Shown here in pieces: positions 1-12,757 of a stretch of 64,000 nucleotides of DNA. A program made the position numbers and the translations under genes. The DNA is from Augochlora pura (lineage: Eukaryota; Arthropoda; Insecta; Hymenoptera; Halictidae), in the NCBI RefSeq assembly GCF_028453695.1, contig NC_135775.1, forward strand, positions 3,224,001 to 3,288,000, read 5' to 3'. How positions within the stretch are numbered: position 1 is the first letter of the stretch; each line of letters opens with the position of its first letter. The notes below the pieces were generated by a model. The model searched no databases and was not told the origin of the DNA. It saw only the letters and a program-made list of their open reading frames with translations.

Positions 1-483
1 CACCCCTGCCCCACCTCCCCCCCCGCCGAGGTAAGCCCCTTTCGACGGGGATTACGAACTCATTAAACACCGTGCCGCCGCGAACGTTGAACGGTGCCCG
101 CGGAATATCGCGGCGGTTTGCGAAACACCTTGAATTATTCAACGCCCGCGTTTGTCACCGCCGCGGCACCGGGTATAAGCAGTACACACGCGCGCGTAGA
201 GGGAGAGAGGGAGAGAGAGCTGGTACTGTTAGCGGAATTACGGCGGTGGCTGCTGCCGTCATATTCGCTTTCGCGGCGAAATTTTTCGGTGGGATGCAAA
301 TCCATGCGGAATCGAGCGATCTTCGTGTTATTCGACGGGACAGGACGAGAAATGGGGGACTCCCGGCTTCGGGGAAATATTATCTTTGCCGGGGCTTATC
401 GGCTGGTGCTGCGAGTGATTTCGATGCCGGATCCGTGGAACTCGAAGGATCTTACGCGGGACATCGCACTCGCTTCGTCGATG
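1..483. other. CpG-rich unique sequence, no gene seen
   Basis: GC-rich with a short GA run near 198-220. Overlapping open frames exist in two registers but show no motif or splice pattern, so they are treated as noncoding. Confidence 0.5.
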
Positions 484-690
484 TTTAACCCTTTGCACTC
501 GCGTCCCTGAAATTTAACCCTTTGCACTCGCATCCCTGATATTTAACCCTTTGCACTCAAATCCCTGATATTTAACCCTTTATACTCGCATTCTTGATGT
601 TTAACCTTCTGCACTCGCAACCCTGATATTTAACCCTTTGCACCCGCATTATCTGATGTTTAACCCCCTCCACCCCGTTGTTTCCCTCTA
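484..690. repeat. 29-bp tandem array built on the TTAACCCTTTGCACTCG motif
   Basis: About seven units of roughly 29 bp, each starting TTTAACCCTTTGCACTCGC and ending in CCCTGATA-like sequence, decaying to the right. An opposite-facing AAGGGTTAA lies at 751-759, so the array plus its right flank (about 485-759) could be one TTAA-flanked element whose left end was amplified. Confidence 0.9.
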
Positions 691-759
691 AGAAATGATT
701 ACGCTAGAAATAGTGCTTATTCTTGTAACTATGAAGAAAATAGTACAGGAAAGGGTTAA

Positions 760-3700
760 TGCCGAAATTGCGCCCTTAGAACCCCGGAGAATAATAGTTA
801 ATAATTATATTTATTTATTCTCATAACATATAGCCATACATTAGCACTAATCGAATTACATACACATAAAAATCCACGCACTAAACCCCAATAAAATTAA
901 TCACAGTTCAAAATCCCCGCATTAAGCAACAATAAAAAAAGTTCACGCAATAACCGGAGGCAAACAGGAAAATCGAACAATATTTCGTGAAATTCGAAAG
1001 GACGGTCTCCCGTCCGGCGCCGTATTCGTTGTTAATAAACCGCGCGTGAAATCCGGGCGCGCCAATGGCGCTAAAAGACCGACACGACGGTTCCTTTTAA
1101 TGGGGGGGCAGGGGGGGGGGGGCGGCGATGGCGAGCGGGCGCGAATTGCGAGCAGAAATTGAAAAACGAACGGCGGAACGATGAAACGCAGAATTGTTTC
1201 CCCAAGGAATGATGAATGCGTGGCCGGCGGGTTGTCGGGCCGGATGATGTATATTAATCGCGATGAAAAGCATCACGGGATCGATAAACGTGTTAAAAAA
1301 CCGAGCATAAAAAACGCGGGATACAAATGAATATAATATAAATGTACCCCGCGGGAACGGCGATGCGAATCGCTCGGTTGTTCCCGCAGCGGCGCGCGTC
1401 ACCGATTAGATTTTTTTCGGCGGCGCATCCTTGGAGAAAATCTTTTGTGCAACGAGAGCCGCGCGCTCGCGCTCGCGCGGATCTCGGTTCGCTGCGCCGC
1501 GAACGGAATTATGCGTATAAACGGGACAATGAGAGCCGATTTCGAGCCGGGTCGGCCGTCGAGCTCGTCGCCCGATAGAAATAGGAAATAGTTCGGCTAT
1601 TTGCCGACTACCATGCGGACGATAATTGGGTAGCGGCACGGTTCGGTTCAGCTGTACGCGCGAATCCGCGCGAAACAAACGGCCGGGACACAGTGTTTTG
1701 CTCGTTTGCGTAGCTGGCCGATTACTATCGCTTTGTGTAAACAGAGAAAGAGTCCGATGAATCGGCCGGATAGATAATAACGCGATCACGGGACCACCCC
1801 GCCCACGATTTGTACGGGGGGGGGGGGGGGGAGGGAGAGAGGGAGCGGCGACCCCGTTCGACGATATTACTAATAAAGATGATTTATTAATAATCATCGC
1901 GTTTCGCGGATAAACGCCCGCGTCGACGGCAAATCTGTCCGCGGTTGGTGTTCCTCTTTCAATGTTATCGGCGCGAATCGTTTATTATCCGCGTCCGGCA
2001 GAGCCGGCTCGATAAATAAATAAAACCTTCCGCGAGTCGCGTGACTCGCCCTCCGAACGAAGATTCTTTTCGCGCGTAAAATGGACCACGCGTCAAATTT
2101 TAGAGTGAAAATTGCTATAGTGCGTTGTTCTAGAACATGGAAATTTTTGTCTGGTAATTAAATTGGATTGTCGCAATATAAATATTATTTTCATCGATTG
2201 CAACAAATGTAGTAACGGTATAAGTTTCTTTGTTTCTTTGGCAATTTCAGAAAGATAAAAATAGTATAAATATAGTAGAAATTGTATAGTATATATGTAT
2301 AATTTAATATGTAATATGTATGTATATATATATAATGTATAATATATAGAATAATAATATATATTCTTTTTTTTAAATTTCGTCGACCCAATTGTGTCAT
2401 AATTGCATAATACACAATTGCAAAAGGAACATTAAAAAAATCTCTTCCATCCCTTTCGCAATATTTTCCGCATATAAATTATGTACACATAATAATATTC
2501 ATAATATTTCCAATAGTTTCCGCGGCGCTTGTGGCAAAGTTTGCCGGGGTCCAGGAAGCCCCGCGGTTCTTATTATAATCCACGTGTGTGCGCGTGTGTA
2601 TGTGTGTGTGTGTGCAGAGGAGGGTGCACGGTCCGCGCGCGGACCGCCGGAGTTATTAATCGATCTACGCGAGCGAGAGCGGAACCGATAGACTGTGTCA
2701 ATTTATTTTAATTAATATCCGGTCTAATGGAAAATGCAGGTTGACGCACGGCCCCGGGAGCTAAGGAACAAAACGATATTCCGTCGGCTTGGAGAGAAGA
2801 GAGAAGAAGGGTGTTGAAAGCGAGAGAGAGAGAGAGAGAGAGAGAGGAGAGGCGCGCGGACCCAGTGTAAAATCGACGATTAGTTTTCCCGGTTCAATCT
2901 CGACAGCTGCAGCTGGCATGCTCGACGGAAACGCTTCCCCCCCTCCCTCCGTCGCCCGCGCCGTGAATATCAACCGTGAACGATGCCTCGGACAACTCGA
3001 GAGCGCCTCCGCGGAGCTAATAGGCCACGCAATTATCCGCTGCGACCGACTTCTTCGAGACACCGGGCACGGCGGCTTCGGTCTCCCCCCGTTTCTGCCG
3101 CCACTCCGCGGGGATCTGGCTTCTGCCGCGCCGAATCCCGACCTAATTTTCCGCGTGCGCGCCCTCGGCTTTCAGCAAGGATAGTGTCCACGGTTTTTTG
3201 GGATTGTTAACGAGACCCGCGACTGCGACGAGCAAAATATCTGGTCGGGAAAAATATCTGGTTGGCTGGAAAGAATTTGATGGTTTGGTATTAAATTGTA
3301 TATTTTGTGGAAGTGTTTAAATTAATTATGAAGAGAATGGAATGTGTATGAGATATTTATTAGACTGGGGATGAAGATAAAAGTTGTATGAATATAGATT
3401 ATAAAAATGGAAATTGTAAAAGTAACAATTGTAAGGATAAAAATTATAAAAGTAGAAATTGTAAGAATGACTAAAATCGTGTGATTGCTTAATAAGCATA
3501 ATATATAATTATATGTTAGAATAATTCTTATTATTATTATACAATTATATAGTAATAGAAATTATTACTATTCAATTATATAATATAGTAATAAATATTA
3601 TTACTACTCAAATAATATATTACAATAATTAATACTATTACTATACAATTATACACCCTTAACAATTAATAAACGTATCATATAACAAATATCATTAACG

Positions 3701-4488
3701 TTATTATTATTCACTCAACAAATTTCTTTCGACCAAAATGTTAACAATGCTACAGAAATAAGAAACAATAGAACTTATTTCGTTAAAAAGGGGAACGCGT
3801 ACAGTAGGCTGTAATTCCAGGTCGAATCTGACCCGGCAGAGGGTTAATCGACGGGACCAGGGCGAGGCTTTACGAGCGCCGAGCATCCTCGGTAGCGAGC
3901 ACTCCCCGGCGCGAGCCTAACCTTCTTCTACCCCAACTCTTTCCATAAAGCAAGAACGCAGTTCGGCCGCGCTCTGGCGTTGTTGCGGAGAGAAGAGTCG
4001 GACTAGCGTTTGCGACCGGTCAAAGTACGTCGTTTCGACGTCCTCCTGCTGCACGCTGTGAAACGCGAAAGCGTCGTCGACGAGAGCGAAAAGCGCGGCG
4101 CGCACTTCCCGCTTACTTGGCCGCGTCCGCGCTTTTAGCCGTCGCCGCGCGCTGCGTATTTGCTTTTAAACCTATCTTTTCTTTCGCGATTCAATCGGGA
4201 CGCGATTTTTCGGAAAAATCGCGAGCGAGGCTTTCTTCATTGCATCGATCGATTATTAATGCGGGAAATAAATTATTTAGTGAGAGAAATATGTCCGAGT
4301 TTAGGTTAGTTTAAAAGATATTCAATATCCTATAATTTATTAGAATATTATAAATTTATGATACTCTTTTAGGTGACCAGAAGAAATAGCTATAAAAAGG
4401 GGCAGAAAATAGATACTTCTTTACTTTCATAAGACAACAATTGCGTGATCATTTTGTTATTCTATTGCAAGCTTTAACAATACAGGTA
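760..4488. other. Noncoding: alternating CpG-rich and AT-rich blocks
   Basis: CpG-rich at about 960-2080, with G runs near 1104-1124 and 1816-1831; AT-rich at 2140-2500 and 3280-3780; a GT/GC run near 2583-2614; a GA tract at about 2822-2846; CpG-rich again at 3850-4180. A lone GGGTTAA end lies at 3841. No recognisable coding exon or RNA gene. Confidence 0.5.
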
Positions 4489-7400
4489 TTAACCCTTCCC
4501 AATCCAATCCTAGCAATCTATTTATCTGCAATAGCGACGCTGGAATATTCTTAAAATCCAACAATCGTCTTACATTTACGATACTATACACTATTATATA
4601 GTACATCATAATAAATCCAACTTAAACAACGAATATCGCGTATTCGATTCGCATGAAAGAAAAAGGGAAGAAACTTACGGGACACCCTAATACCTTCACG
4701 GGTGGGTTGGTTCTCGGCGCCGAGGTGATTATTAGGAAACGGAATACACAGATCGAGGAGGGGGTGGTGTGGGAGGATGAGAGAGGATCTTGTCGACACA
4801 AGGCAGCGACAGCGCGCCGTGCATTTGCCAGGCGGTGGGAAGGCGCGGGAGGACGCGCCGCGGCCCCGGAGACATGGGGACGCAGTTGCAAAGGAGCAAG
4901 AGTTAGGAACGACGGGGATAGGAGGAGGAGGAGGGGGGGAAGGGTGGGCGGACAGGGAAAGCGCGCGACAAACTTCGAACAAGTCGAGCAATCTGGAATC
5001 GAATGGAGTTTCGGAGACTTAGCCGAGTGAAAAATTGCAGGAGCAACTTTCGCGATGCTCTCAGACCCATTAAGCGGCTCAACAAGTACGATTCCAGTAA
5101 CCGTTTTGCCCGTGGACTTTGAATGGAGCTACGTACCCTGTCGGAGTGACAGAGAGAGAGCGAGCGAGAGAGAGAGAGAGAGAGAGAGAAATAGAAAGGG
5201 CGAAAGAGAAAGAGAAATAGAAAGGGAGAAAGAGAAAAGGAAAAAGAGAGTGAGAGTAAGAGAGAGAGAGTAACTGAGAGAGTGAGAGAAAGAGAGAGTA
5301 ACTGAGAGAGAAATAGAGGGGGGGAAGGGAGCACGCCGCGTTAGAAAGGGAACCAACAATGGCAGGCGGGAGGGAAACGGGGCCGTGTAGTCGGAGGGAA
5401 AATTGTTTGTCGGAATCGCGGAGCGGGGTGGTCCCCCGAGGGGGCGGAGCGGGGGGACCCCGGCAGAAAACACGAAGCAGGAAACACGCCGGTAAAGGAG
5501 CCAAATGCAGCGACATCGTCCGTGCCTTTTAACTGGTTCTCCGCGCCGCTTCGACCCGTTCCCGAAGCGAACGCGACGCGCCGCGCGCCACGAAACTCGA
5601 ACCCGACTCTTCTCCCTTTGAGCCCGCGACTGGTTTAATGGAATGCGGGACGGGGAAGTGGGGGAGAGGGGAGGGGGGCTGAGGGCGACCGACGCGACCC
5701 TCTTTCGGCTTAATCTGCGTATCGACGAATCCGCGCGACCCGGTTCCGAAACGGCGGCGCCGATAAGGCTTAATTACTTTTTTACTGTAAACTGCAGCCG
5801 CCCGCTGTCGAGACAGAGAGAGAGAGGGAGGGACGCTTTTAACCCGTTTCCGGGAGCATACCCTGTGAACCTACGACAATAAGGTGACGAATAACTCTGG
5901 AACGATGACACGTATGCGGAAGCTTTTGGCGGATGTTGTTGCGAAAGGGTTGCTGGTTGTTGTGCGTCTTTGTTGGTCACGTGTTGGGGGGATAGTTTGA
6001 TGAAATTAAATGAAGGAAATTGGGAGAAATGGATTTTGTTGTTGGGAGTGAGGTAGGAGGGGTTTTGTGATACTGTGTAGTGATATTTATTTATTTCCTT
6101 ATTTATCTATTTATTTAGTTATTCATCTATTTACTTACTTATTTACCCATTTATTTAATTATTTATCCACTTATTTACGTATTTATCTATTAATTTACTT
6201 ATTCATCTATTTCGTTACTTATTTATCTACTTATATTTTTATTTATTGCTATTTAATAGTATAATAATAATATTCGACACATAGTGCAAGGGGTTAATAA
6301 GATAAATAAAATCAAAATAGAAATGAAAATTTGTACAACCGGATGACCGATAAATTGTTAAGGTTACGTAACAGAGGATAGACAATCAAAAATAAACGAA
6401 CCACCATAGATAGCACCGTCTTTTCGTCGAACGTTTTACCAAATTTATTCGAGTGCTTAGCGACGCGACAGCCGACAACAATTTACAAATTAGCGGAGCT
6501 TTTGCCGGTGTCGGGCCGCGCGCGGAGAACGCGGAACGCGAGCCGAGACGAATGGGAAAAAGTCGATTCGTCGGACAGAGCGGTGAATAGGCGAAAACCA
6601 GAACAAGTGAGAGGGGAAAGCGAGAAGGTGAATGATCGAGAGCTGAATTAATTGCTTAGGCTGCTGCTGGTGCTGCTGGCGCTCCTTCCTATTCAGGGAA
6701 CTTTGAACTCGACCCACGCCGGCCCGTAATTTCTTTTCACAGACGCGGATCGAGAAAACTCGTTAATGAATTCCTTGTACGGATGTTTGCTGTCGCGGTA
6801 GCTTCCTGCCGATAAATTCGCGGACGATTTTTTACACCGCGATGTTCCTTGGGCATAGCTCGCCGATTGTTCTATTAGAAACGCGAGGTGTGCATTACTC
6901 TCTATATATACGTTTATTTGTTATTAGTTAATTATTGAATGTCTTGTATATGTTAGTAGAAGGATGGGATCCTTTTTACAGGGTTGAAAGTGGTCCGGAA
7001 ATTGAATTTTACTTTTTTCTATTTGCAAAGTTTTAATATTTATACGTAGATAATTTTAATTTTGTTACGGAAATAGATTCTGAAATTTGGTGAAAAGAAT
7101 CGACGCTATTAATAAAGTCAATTATTATTTACGACTCGACCTAATAATTAAACCTAGTTGCCTAATCTCGGAGAATCGAGCTCACATAGACCCTGATGAC
7201 AGATTCTAGCAAAGAGCGAAAAAGATTCAGCAACTTTGATCTCGAACCAGCGAAAGATTAATGCGGTGCTTTGAAGCGACAGGAAAAAGACAACGTTAAA
7301 GGAGTGAACCCGTCGATCGGTGATACGTTTCCATTGGCAGAAACCAGCGGGAACCGGAAAGGCACGCGCCGCGATCTGTGAGACAGGGGTTGGCACACAC

Positions 7401-7950
7401 AGGTCCCCCCTTCGCAAAAAGGAGGGCAGAAGGACCGGAAGAAAAAGCCGGGCGATATCCCCCTTGAGTGGATGAACGGACCCTAAGGGCAGCAGCATCG
7501 CGCGCTGCGGCTTTTGCGGTGGATATCTTGATTTCCCTCGCTGAATGATTAACTAAATTGGTACAAAGGTTCGATCGCAAAGCCGGGTAAATGGGAAGGC
7601 ATGTCTCGCTGTTGCCGGGACCGTTCCGGGACCGGAAGCGGAAGGAATCACGGGTCGTTTGTAATTTTTTTTTCCGTTGACCCGTTGGCCCGTTCCCCCC
7701 TGGTAGCCTAATTCGGTTTGGCTCTCTCTACGCTTTCAGTCGGTCACTCCTCTTTTCTCTAGCCGGGCTTTCTCCGGAGGAAAGTTTCGAGGGGTCTACT
7801 TTGCGAGGGACGTGCCAGAAAGCTCTCGCATTATTTCGTTTCTTCTGGAAGAAAGCCCCGGCCCTTCTCTCGCCGTTCCTACGAGGCGAGCGCCACGGCC
7901 TCGTCGAGTTTCCCTCGGCCGACGAGTGGCCCGTTTCAAACGCCACGGTG
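4489..7950. other. Noncoding, purine-rich and TTTA-rich stretches
   Basis: A lone TTAACCCTTCCC end at 4489. A long GA-rich tract covers about 5148-5320 and gives Ser/Leu-rich open frames on the complement. TTTA/CTTA simple repeat at about 6080-6255 followed by a lone GTGCAAGGGGTTAA end (6284-6297). The remainder is CpG-rich or neutral unique sequence with no gene motif. Confidence 0.5.
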
Positions 7951-7954
7951 CGAG

Positions 7955-8428
7955 GCGTGTACGAGGTAGGATGAAGCGTGTACGAAGTGTTGGGGAGCGA
8001 TGCGAAGCGGTAGGAAACGGTGGAAAGCGATAGGAAGGTGTACGAAGCGGTGAGGAGCGGTACGAAGCGTTGGGAAACGGTAGAAAGCGATAGGAAGCGG
8101 TACGGAGCGGTACGAAGCGTTAGAAAGCAGTACGAAGCGGTAAAAAGTGGTAGGCAGCAGTACGAAGCGGTAGAAAGCTGTACGAAGTAATACGAAGCAA
8201 TACGAAGCGGTACGAAGGGGTAGAAAGCGATAGGAAGCTATAGGAAGCGGTAGAAAGCGATAGGAAGCTATACGAAGCGGCACAAAGAGGTACGAAGCGT
8301 TAGGAAGCGATAGAAAGCGGTAAAAAGCTGAACGAAGCGATACGAAACAGTACGAAGCGTTTGGAAGCAGTACGAAGCGTTAGAAAGCATTAGGAAGTGG
8401 TAGAAAGCTCTATAAAGCGATACGAATC
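7955..8428. repeat. 10-bp minisatellite, units like GAAGCGGTAC
   Basis: Roughly 47 degenerate units with a nearly exact 10-bp period (GAAGCGGTAC, GAAAGCGATAG and similar). Because 10 is not a multiple of 3, the complement reads as a repeating Phe/Leu/Tyr/Arg-rich frame with a 10-residue period, which is an artefact of the repeat. Confidence 0.92.
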
Positions 8429-11400
8429 GAATGACTCTCGCACACATTTAACGCGAACACCTGTTCTCGCGGTCGCATCGTTGCGAATAAGTAGTCGGCT
8501 TCAATCCCTGGTTCTTCATCCCGATTCTCTCTCATAGCCATGCAACCCTCCGAGCCACGGATCGTGGCGACGTCGACGGCCATCTCCCCTCCTCTCTCCT
8601 CTCTCCCCGTTTCACGCTCTAATTGGTTCATTATCGAACTTCTTTTTTCTCTCTTGGCCGCGTCCTCGGCCCAGTATTACCGCGCGCCGCCGTGAAATTT
8701 CGTAATAAACGGCTCTCTCTCTCTGCCTTCTTGTTAGAGGGAAGATGCGCGCCGGTCACAGTCTAACTCGACGCCGTATAACCCTCAACTATAATGGACG
8801 ATCGAATTATCAGAGCCGCGGAACGAGAGGCGTCGCTGACGCCTTCGGGCTCTTATCGAAAGCTTTATTGTTCGCCGCCTCGGAAAAAGGTGAGACAATA
8901 TTAAAAATATTATATGCAATAATATGCAACAATATCTAATAATATGCAATAATAAAAATTGTTTGCGTCGATTCTAAGACAAATGAGCGAAGCATAATTT
9001 TCTATCTTTTTGCACCAATTTCATTGAGTTAAATTTAGTACAGGAACGTTCTTAATTTCTTGAAATCATTTTACTATTCTCAGATTCGTCCGCCCATTTC
9101 TGGTGCATAATATTAGCTCACAGATTACGCGAGAAAAATATTCGTCTAATTCAGATAATAAAAGAAAGATAATCGAGTTTATCCTATGCTTCAGCGACAA
9201 AATAGAACGTAATGCGAAGACAATAGAATTTTATCGGAGCCAAAAATTTTACCCAGCCAAAAAAGATTTTCATCGACTGCGACAAATAGGAAGCGACTAA
9301 AAATTCCACTCCTCCTCCGCCGATGTCAGACAGTTAAAAATAATACACCGGCGATCCTACATTCCTTAATCTATTATGCAAATACTTTTTGCAATTAATT
9401 CAGTTTTATTTAAAGCTATCCATATGCAAAACGATTTATTGTACAAATAAATCTGTAAGCCTGCAATTAAATAACTTTAAATAAATAACTTTTAAATAAA
9501 TAAAATTGAATAAAATTAAAACAAAATAGAAGATATTAGGAGGAGACCATAGACCATAGAAATAATGACAGGAGTCCTAATGCGTTGTTTTTTACAGTCG
9601 GCCAGCCTCAAGTCCCCCGTTTCCTAAAAATTGGGTATTAATAAAAAGCGATAATTTCTCCTAATAAAAAAAACGCATTTACCCTACTTCTGCAAGGTCG
9701 TTGACATTGGCAGATTAGTATAAATCGCACCTACCCTTCCCTCTGCGCCATACTTCGCGCAACGGACGGTACACGTTCCATCTGATAAGAAAATAAAAAT
9801 AAAAATAAAAGACGCGTCGCGGATTCGAAACGCGGCCGGGACCGAGGATTAATTCCAGCGCACGGTTTACAGGGATGCGGGAAAATTCGAAAGCGTGATA
9901 CACGGCGCCGCGCGGCGTAGGAGGGCTCTTTTATTCGACGCGACGCGGCGCATCTCCCTAAATACGAATAACTCCGTGCGCGGAGCGGGGAAGAAACGGG
10001 AGGAGGCGGCAAACACGGCCGAGCGAGCGCTCGCTCGATTATCTCGCGAAATTGCCCTTCCCCGTATTTGCATCCGTCGCTTTGAGCGGGTTGATTTTAT
10101 CATTGATATTTTATGTAAATAATCGCGAGCGCGCCGGTGCTCCAGTACCATGAGCAGGGGGGAGGGGGTGCCGTAGTCGCGAGAGGGTGTATCGCGCCGG
10201 GTATGGCTCTGTTCTTCTAGGAAATTTCGAGGCGCCGATAAAGCTCGTATAAACGGAGATCGCGGTTTACGAGGGGCGCGCGCGCGTTTTAAACGAAAAA
10301 TAAATTTCATTAAAACTCGCTACAATCCCCGTCGTCGAAAGTTTCTCGCCGGCGCAATCGGCCCGCCACCGGTTTGCATTCCACGAAGCCGATTCCACGA
10401 AGGCTTCGCCGAGTTCCGAACTTCCGGAAATCGCGCCGCTGTGTATCCGATTTCTCCGTTAACCTCGAATCGGGAGTAACCAGCCAATTAACGTTCCGAT
10501 AGGCCGTCAGCGTACACTTCGCGTAAAACCAATTCGCGGCATTCAGAAAATTCAGTCGCAGAACACGGACTCGCGAAAAATGTAATCGGACTATGATACC
10601 GGCGTTTAACATCGCGAAATAATTCATAGCTCGCGCGGCGCCTCGGGAATTAATTGACGTCGTCGGAGTATTCCGGGTAGCGGGTAGCCGCCCAGCGAAT
10701 TCCCGCAAATGCGGTGGTAATGGCGACAGGCTAATACGCGGGGTTCAGGGTCGCTGGAGAAGATAGCCTGGCCATCCAAATAGGTAGATAGGTGGAGGTG
10801 TAGAACGGTGTAGAACACGAGCACGACGGACTCACGGTGCACGGTGAATCGGAACGCGATGGTGCAACTTGTTAATTTCGGGCCGTTAACTTTCCGGCGA
10901 ATGTCACGGATTCCGGGACAAAACATCTCGGTGTGGCCAGTGCTCGTGGGAGGGTGGAGGAGGGAGAGAGTATTAACCCGACGGTAATGAAGAGACGACG
11001 AGCGGAATCGTCGGCGTTTCGGGCGACAGCAGCTTTTGAATCCGGCGGGATCTAATAGGGCGAGGCGCCGCGGCCCCACGTTCGAAGCACCGACGCACCA
11101 CCTTCTACGCGCCGCCGGATCCGCAAAAACCGGGCTCTGATACCGACTAGGCGGCGAACATGTTGAAAGCATTAGGAAGTTTCTTGCCGGGGGGGTTCGC
11201 CTACCCCCGGAGAAATTAGAGGCAATCATTCTCGGCTTAACCGATCCCGCGATTCGAACGGTTTTTCGTCCGGGCCCCGCCCACCGCGGCGATCACGGGC
11301 CGGTCCCGGCCCTCCTAATAAACGCCAACACGAAGGGCGATGCTTAACGGTGGCCGAGCCGAAATCGATGACTCGCCGGCCAGCCCATTACGGCGCGGAC

Positions 11401-11720
11401 CACCGGAGATGAATAGCGACGCGGCGTACAAGATGCGCCGTCAATGCCGTCGTTAATGCTATTATCGATAGACACTGGGAACGGCTCCGCGCGAGGGAGA
11501 CGTTTCAGACGTTTCAATGTTTCGAGGCTCGCTCGGATAGGACACGATCGGAGTGTACACTGCCGGCCAGAAGTATTCCGTAAGCGGTCGGTTCTCTGTG
11601 CTCGACTCGGCCGGGTCGAGTTTCCTGCGGAAGCGGCGCTCGATCGAGTTAGGCATAGACGGGAGATTAGATATAGACGAGGTATATCCATTGACCGAGG
11701 TCTCTGCGGATATCGTGGAC
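8429..11720. other. Noncoding, mostly CpG-rich; AT-rich at 8890-9700
   Basis: CT run near 8715. A possible splice donor (AAAAAG|GTGAGAC) at about 8887-8889 ends a short open stretch with no recognisable family. AT-rich 8890-9700, then CpG-rich 9750-11720 with several spurious antisense open frames, the longest 201 codons at 10624-11229. No domain or conserved motif found. Confidence 0.5.
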
Positions 11721-11724
11721 TCGG

Positions 11725-12166
11725 AGTGGGCGTGGCCACGGCGCTCCTGAAAGAGCCGAATAGGGCAATTTATGCCCGCGTCCGTCCTAATGTAACGATT
11801 CAGGCGAAATCACGTCAAACAAAGAGACGGAGGCGCGTCGACCGACTACGGGTGGGCGTGGCCACGCTGCTCCCGACTTCGGAAGAGCCCGGGCTCGCGC
11901 GCCCAATCGGCCAATTTCAGCGTACACGTGTCTCTTAGCGTAACAGCTCAGAACGAACGACGCCGTGGAAGGAGGCAGAAGTTTGTAACGTATTCCGGGT
12001 GGGCGTGGCTTTGTTGTTCTGCATCGCGGGAGAGTTGCTGCGCCGCTTTAAAGAGCAATCTATGGGCCTGGCTGCGCTTTAAAGTGGATGACGCTCAAGA
12101 AGCTTCGTTATCTGTCATCTTTTCTCGGTATAGAGAAATCCGAGGGGGCGTGGCGTCGGCGCTCTT
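11725..12166 (+). promoter_or_regulatory. Four spaced GC-box motifs (GTGGGCGTGGC-like)
   Basis: Closely related 20-25-bp segments occur at about 11725, 11850, 11997 and 12142: GAGTGGGCGTGGCCACGG, GGGTGGGCGTGGCCACGC, GGGTGGGCGTGGCTTTG and GAGGGGGCGTGGCGTC. Spacing is about 125-147 bp. They match the binding preference of Sp/KLF zinc-finger proteins (family knowledge). They may be a diverged tandem duplication or a regulatory cluster; no nearby gene was recognised. Confidence 0.4.
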
Positions 12167-12169
12167 CGC

Positions 12170-12722
12170 GGCGAAGAACGACAGAACGGGCCCGCGTTAA
12201 TATCTTCCTCCGCGAAGTTTCTAATCCTCGTTAACCGCGGCGACGCTGTTCGAAAATCGAGGAGGCGTCCCCTCGAAGAACGGTCGAAGGGTCCGAATTG
12301 ATTAGAAACGCCGCCGTCCGAGTGCCGGGTATAATTTTGATGAAACACGTCGCCCGGACGGCGTGGAGCACGAATTTATTTGCGGGTCGGAAACGAAGTT
12401 TCAAACTTATTAATTCCTCTCTCTCTCCGCGGGAAATTCTGGATTATCCCGGCCGAAGGAGATGAATACTTTCGGAATAAATTTCGTGTCTAAATTAAAA
12501 ACTTCAAAAGAAACAGCATTACCCGTACGCGCGTCGTCTTTATGAAAATCTGCGCTTATCTTTTTTTCCTTTCCTCCACCGCCTCCACCTCCTCCCCTCC
12601 CCCGTTTCGACTCGAAGTCTACGCTCTCGCCCACAGCTGTCTCGGTCGGTGTTCGCGCCGCCGGTGCTTCTCTCCGCTCACTCGAAACAAGAAAACTTGC
12701 CCGCGAAATAAATACTGCGCTG

Positions 12723-12757
<35 letters not shown>

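Noticed and set aside
72..510. Two overlapping 138-codon frames at the window start
   Set aside because: Overlapping registers of the same GC-rich DNA, the second running into the 29-bp satellite; neither has a recognisable motif.
5055..5516. Ser/Leu-rich frames on the minus strand and Arg/Glu-rich frames on the plus strand
   Set aside because: Translation of a GA microsatellite region; no unique coding sequence.
7936..8283. 115-codon minus-strand frame with a repeating Phe/Leu/Tyr pattern
   Set aside because: Direct product of the 10-bp minisatellite.
10624..11229. 201-codon minus-strand frame
   Set aside because: Same reasons: CpG-rich region, no domain, no splice context, Arg/Ser/Pro-biased composition.
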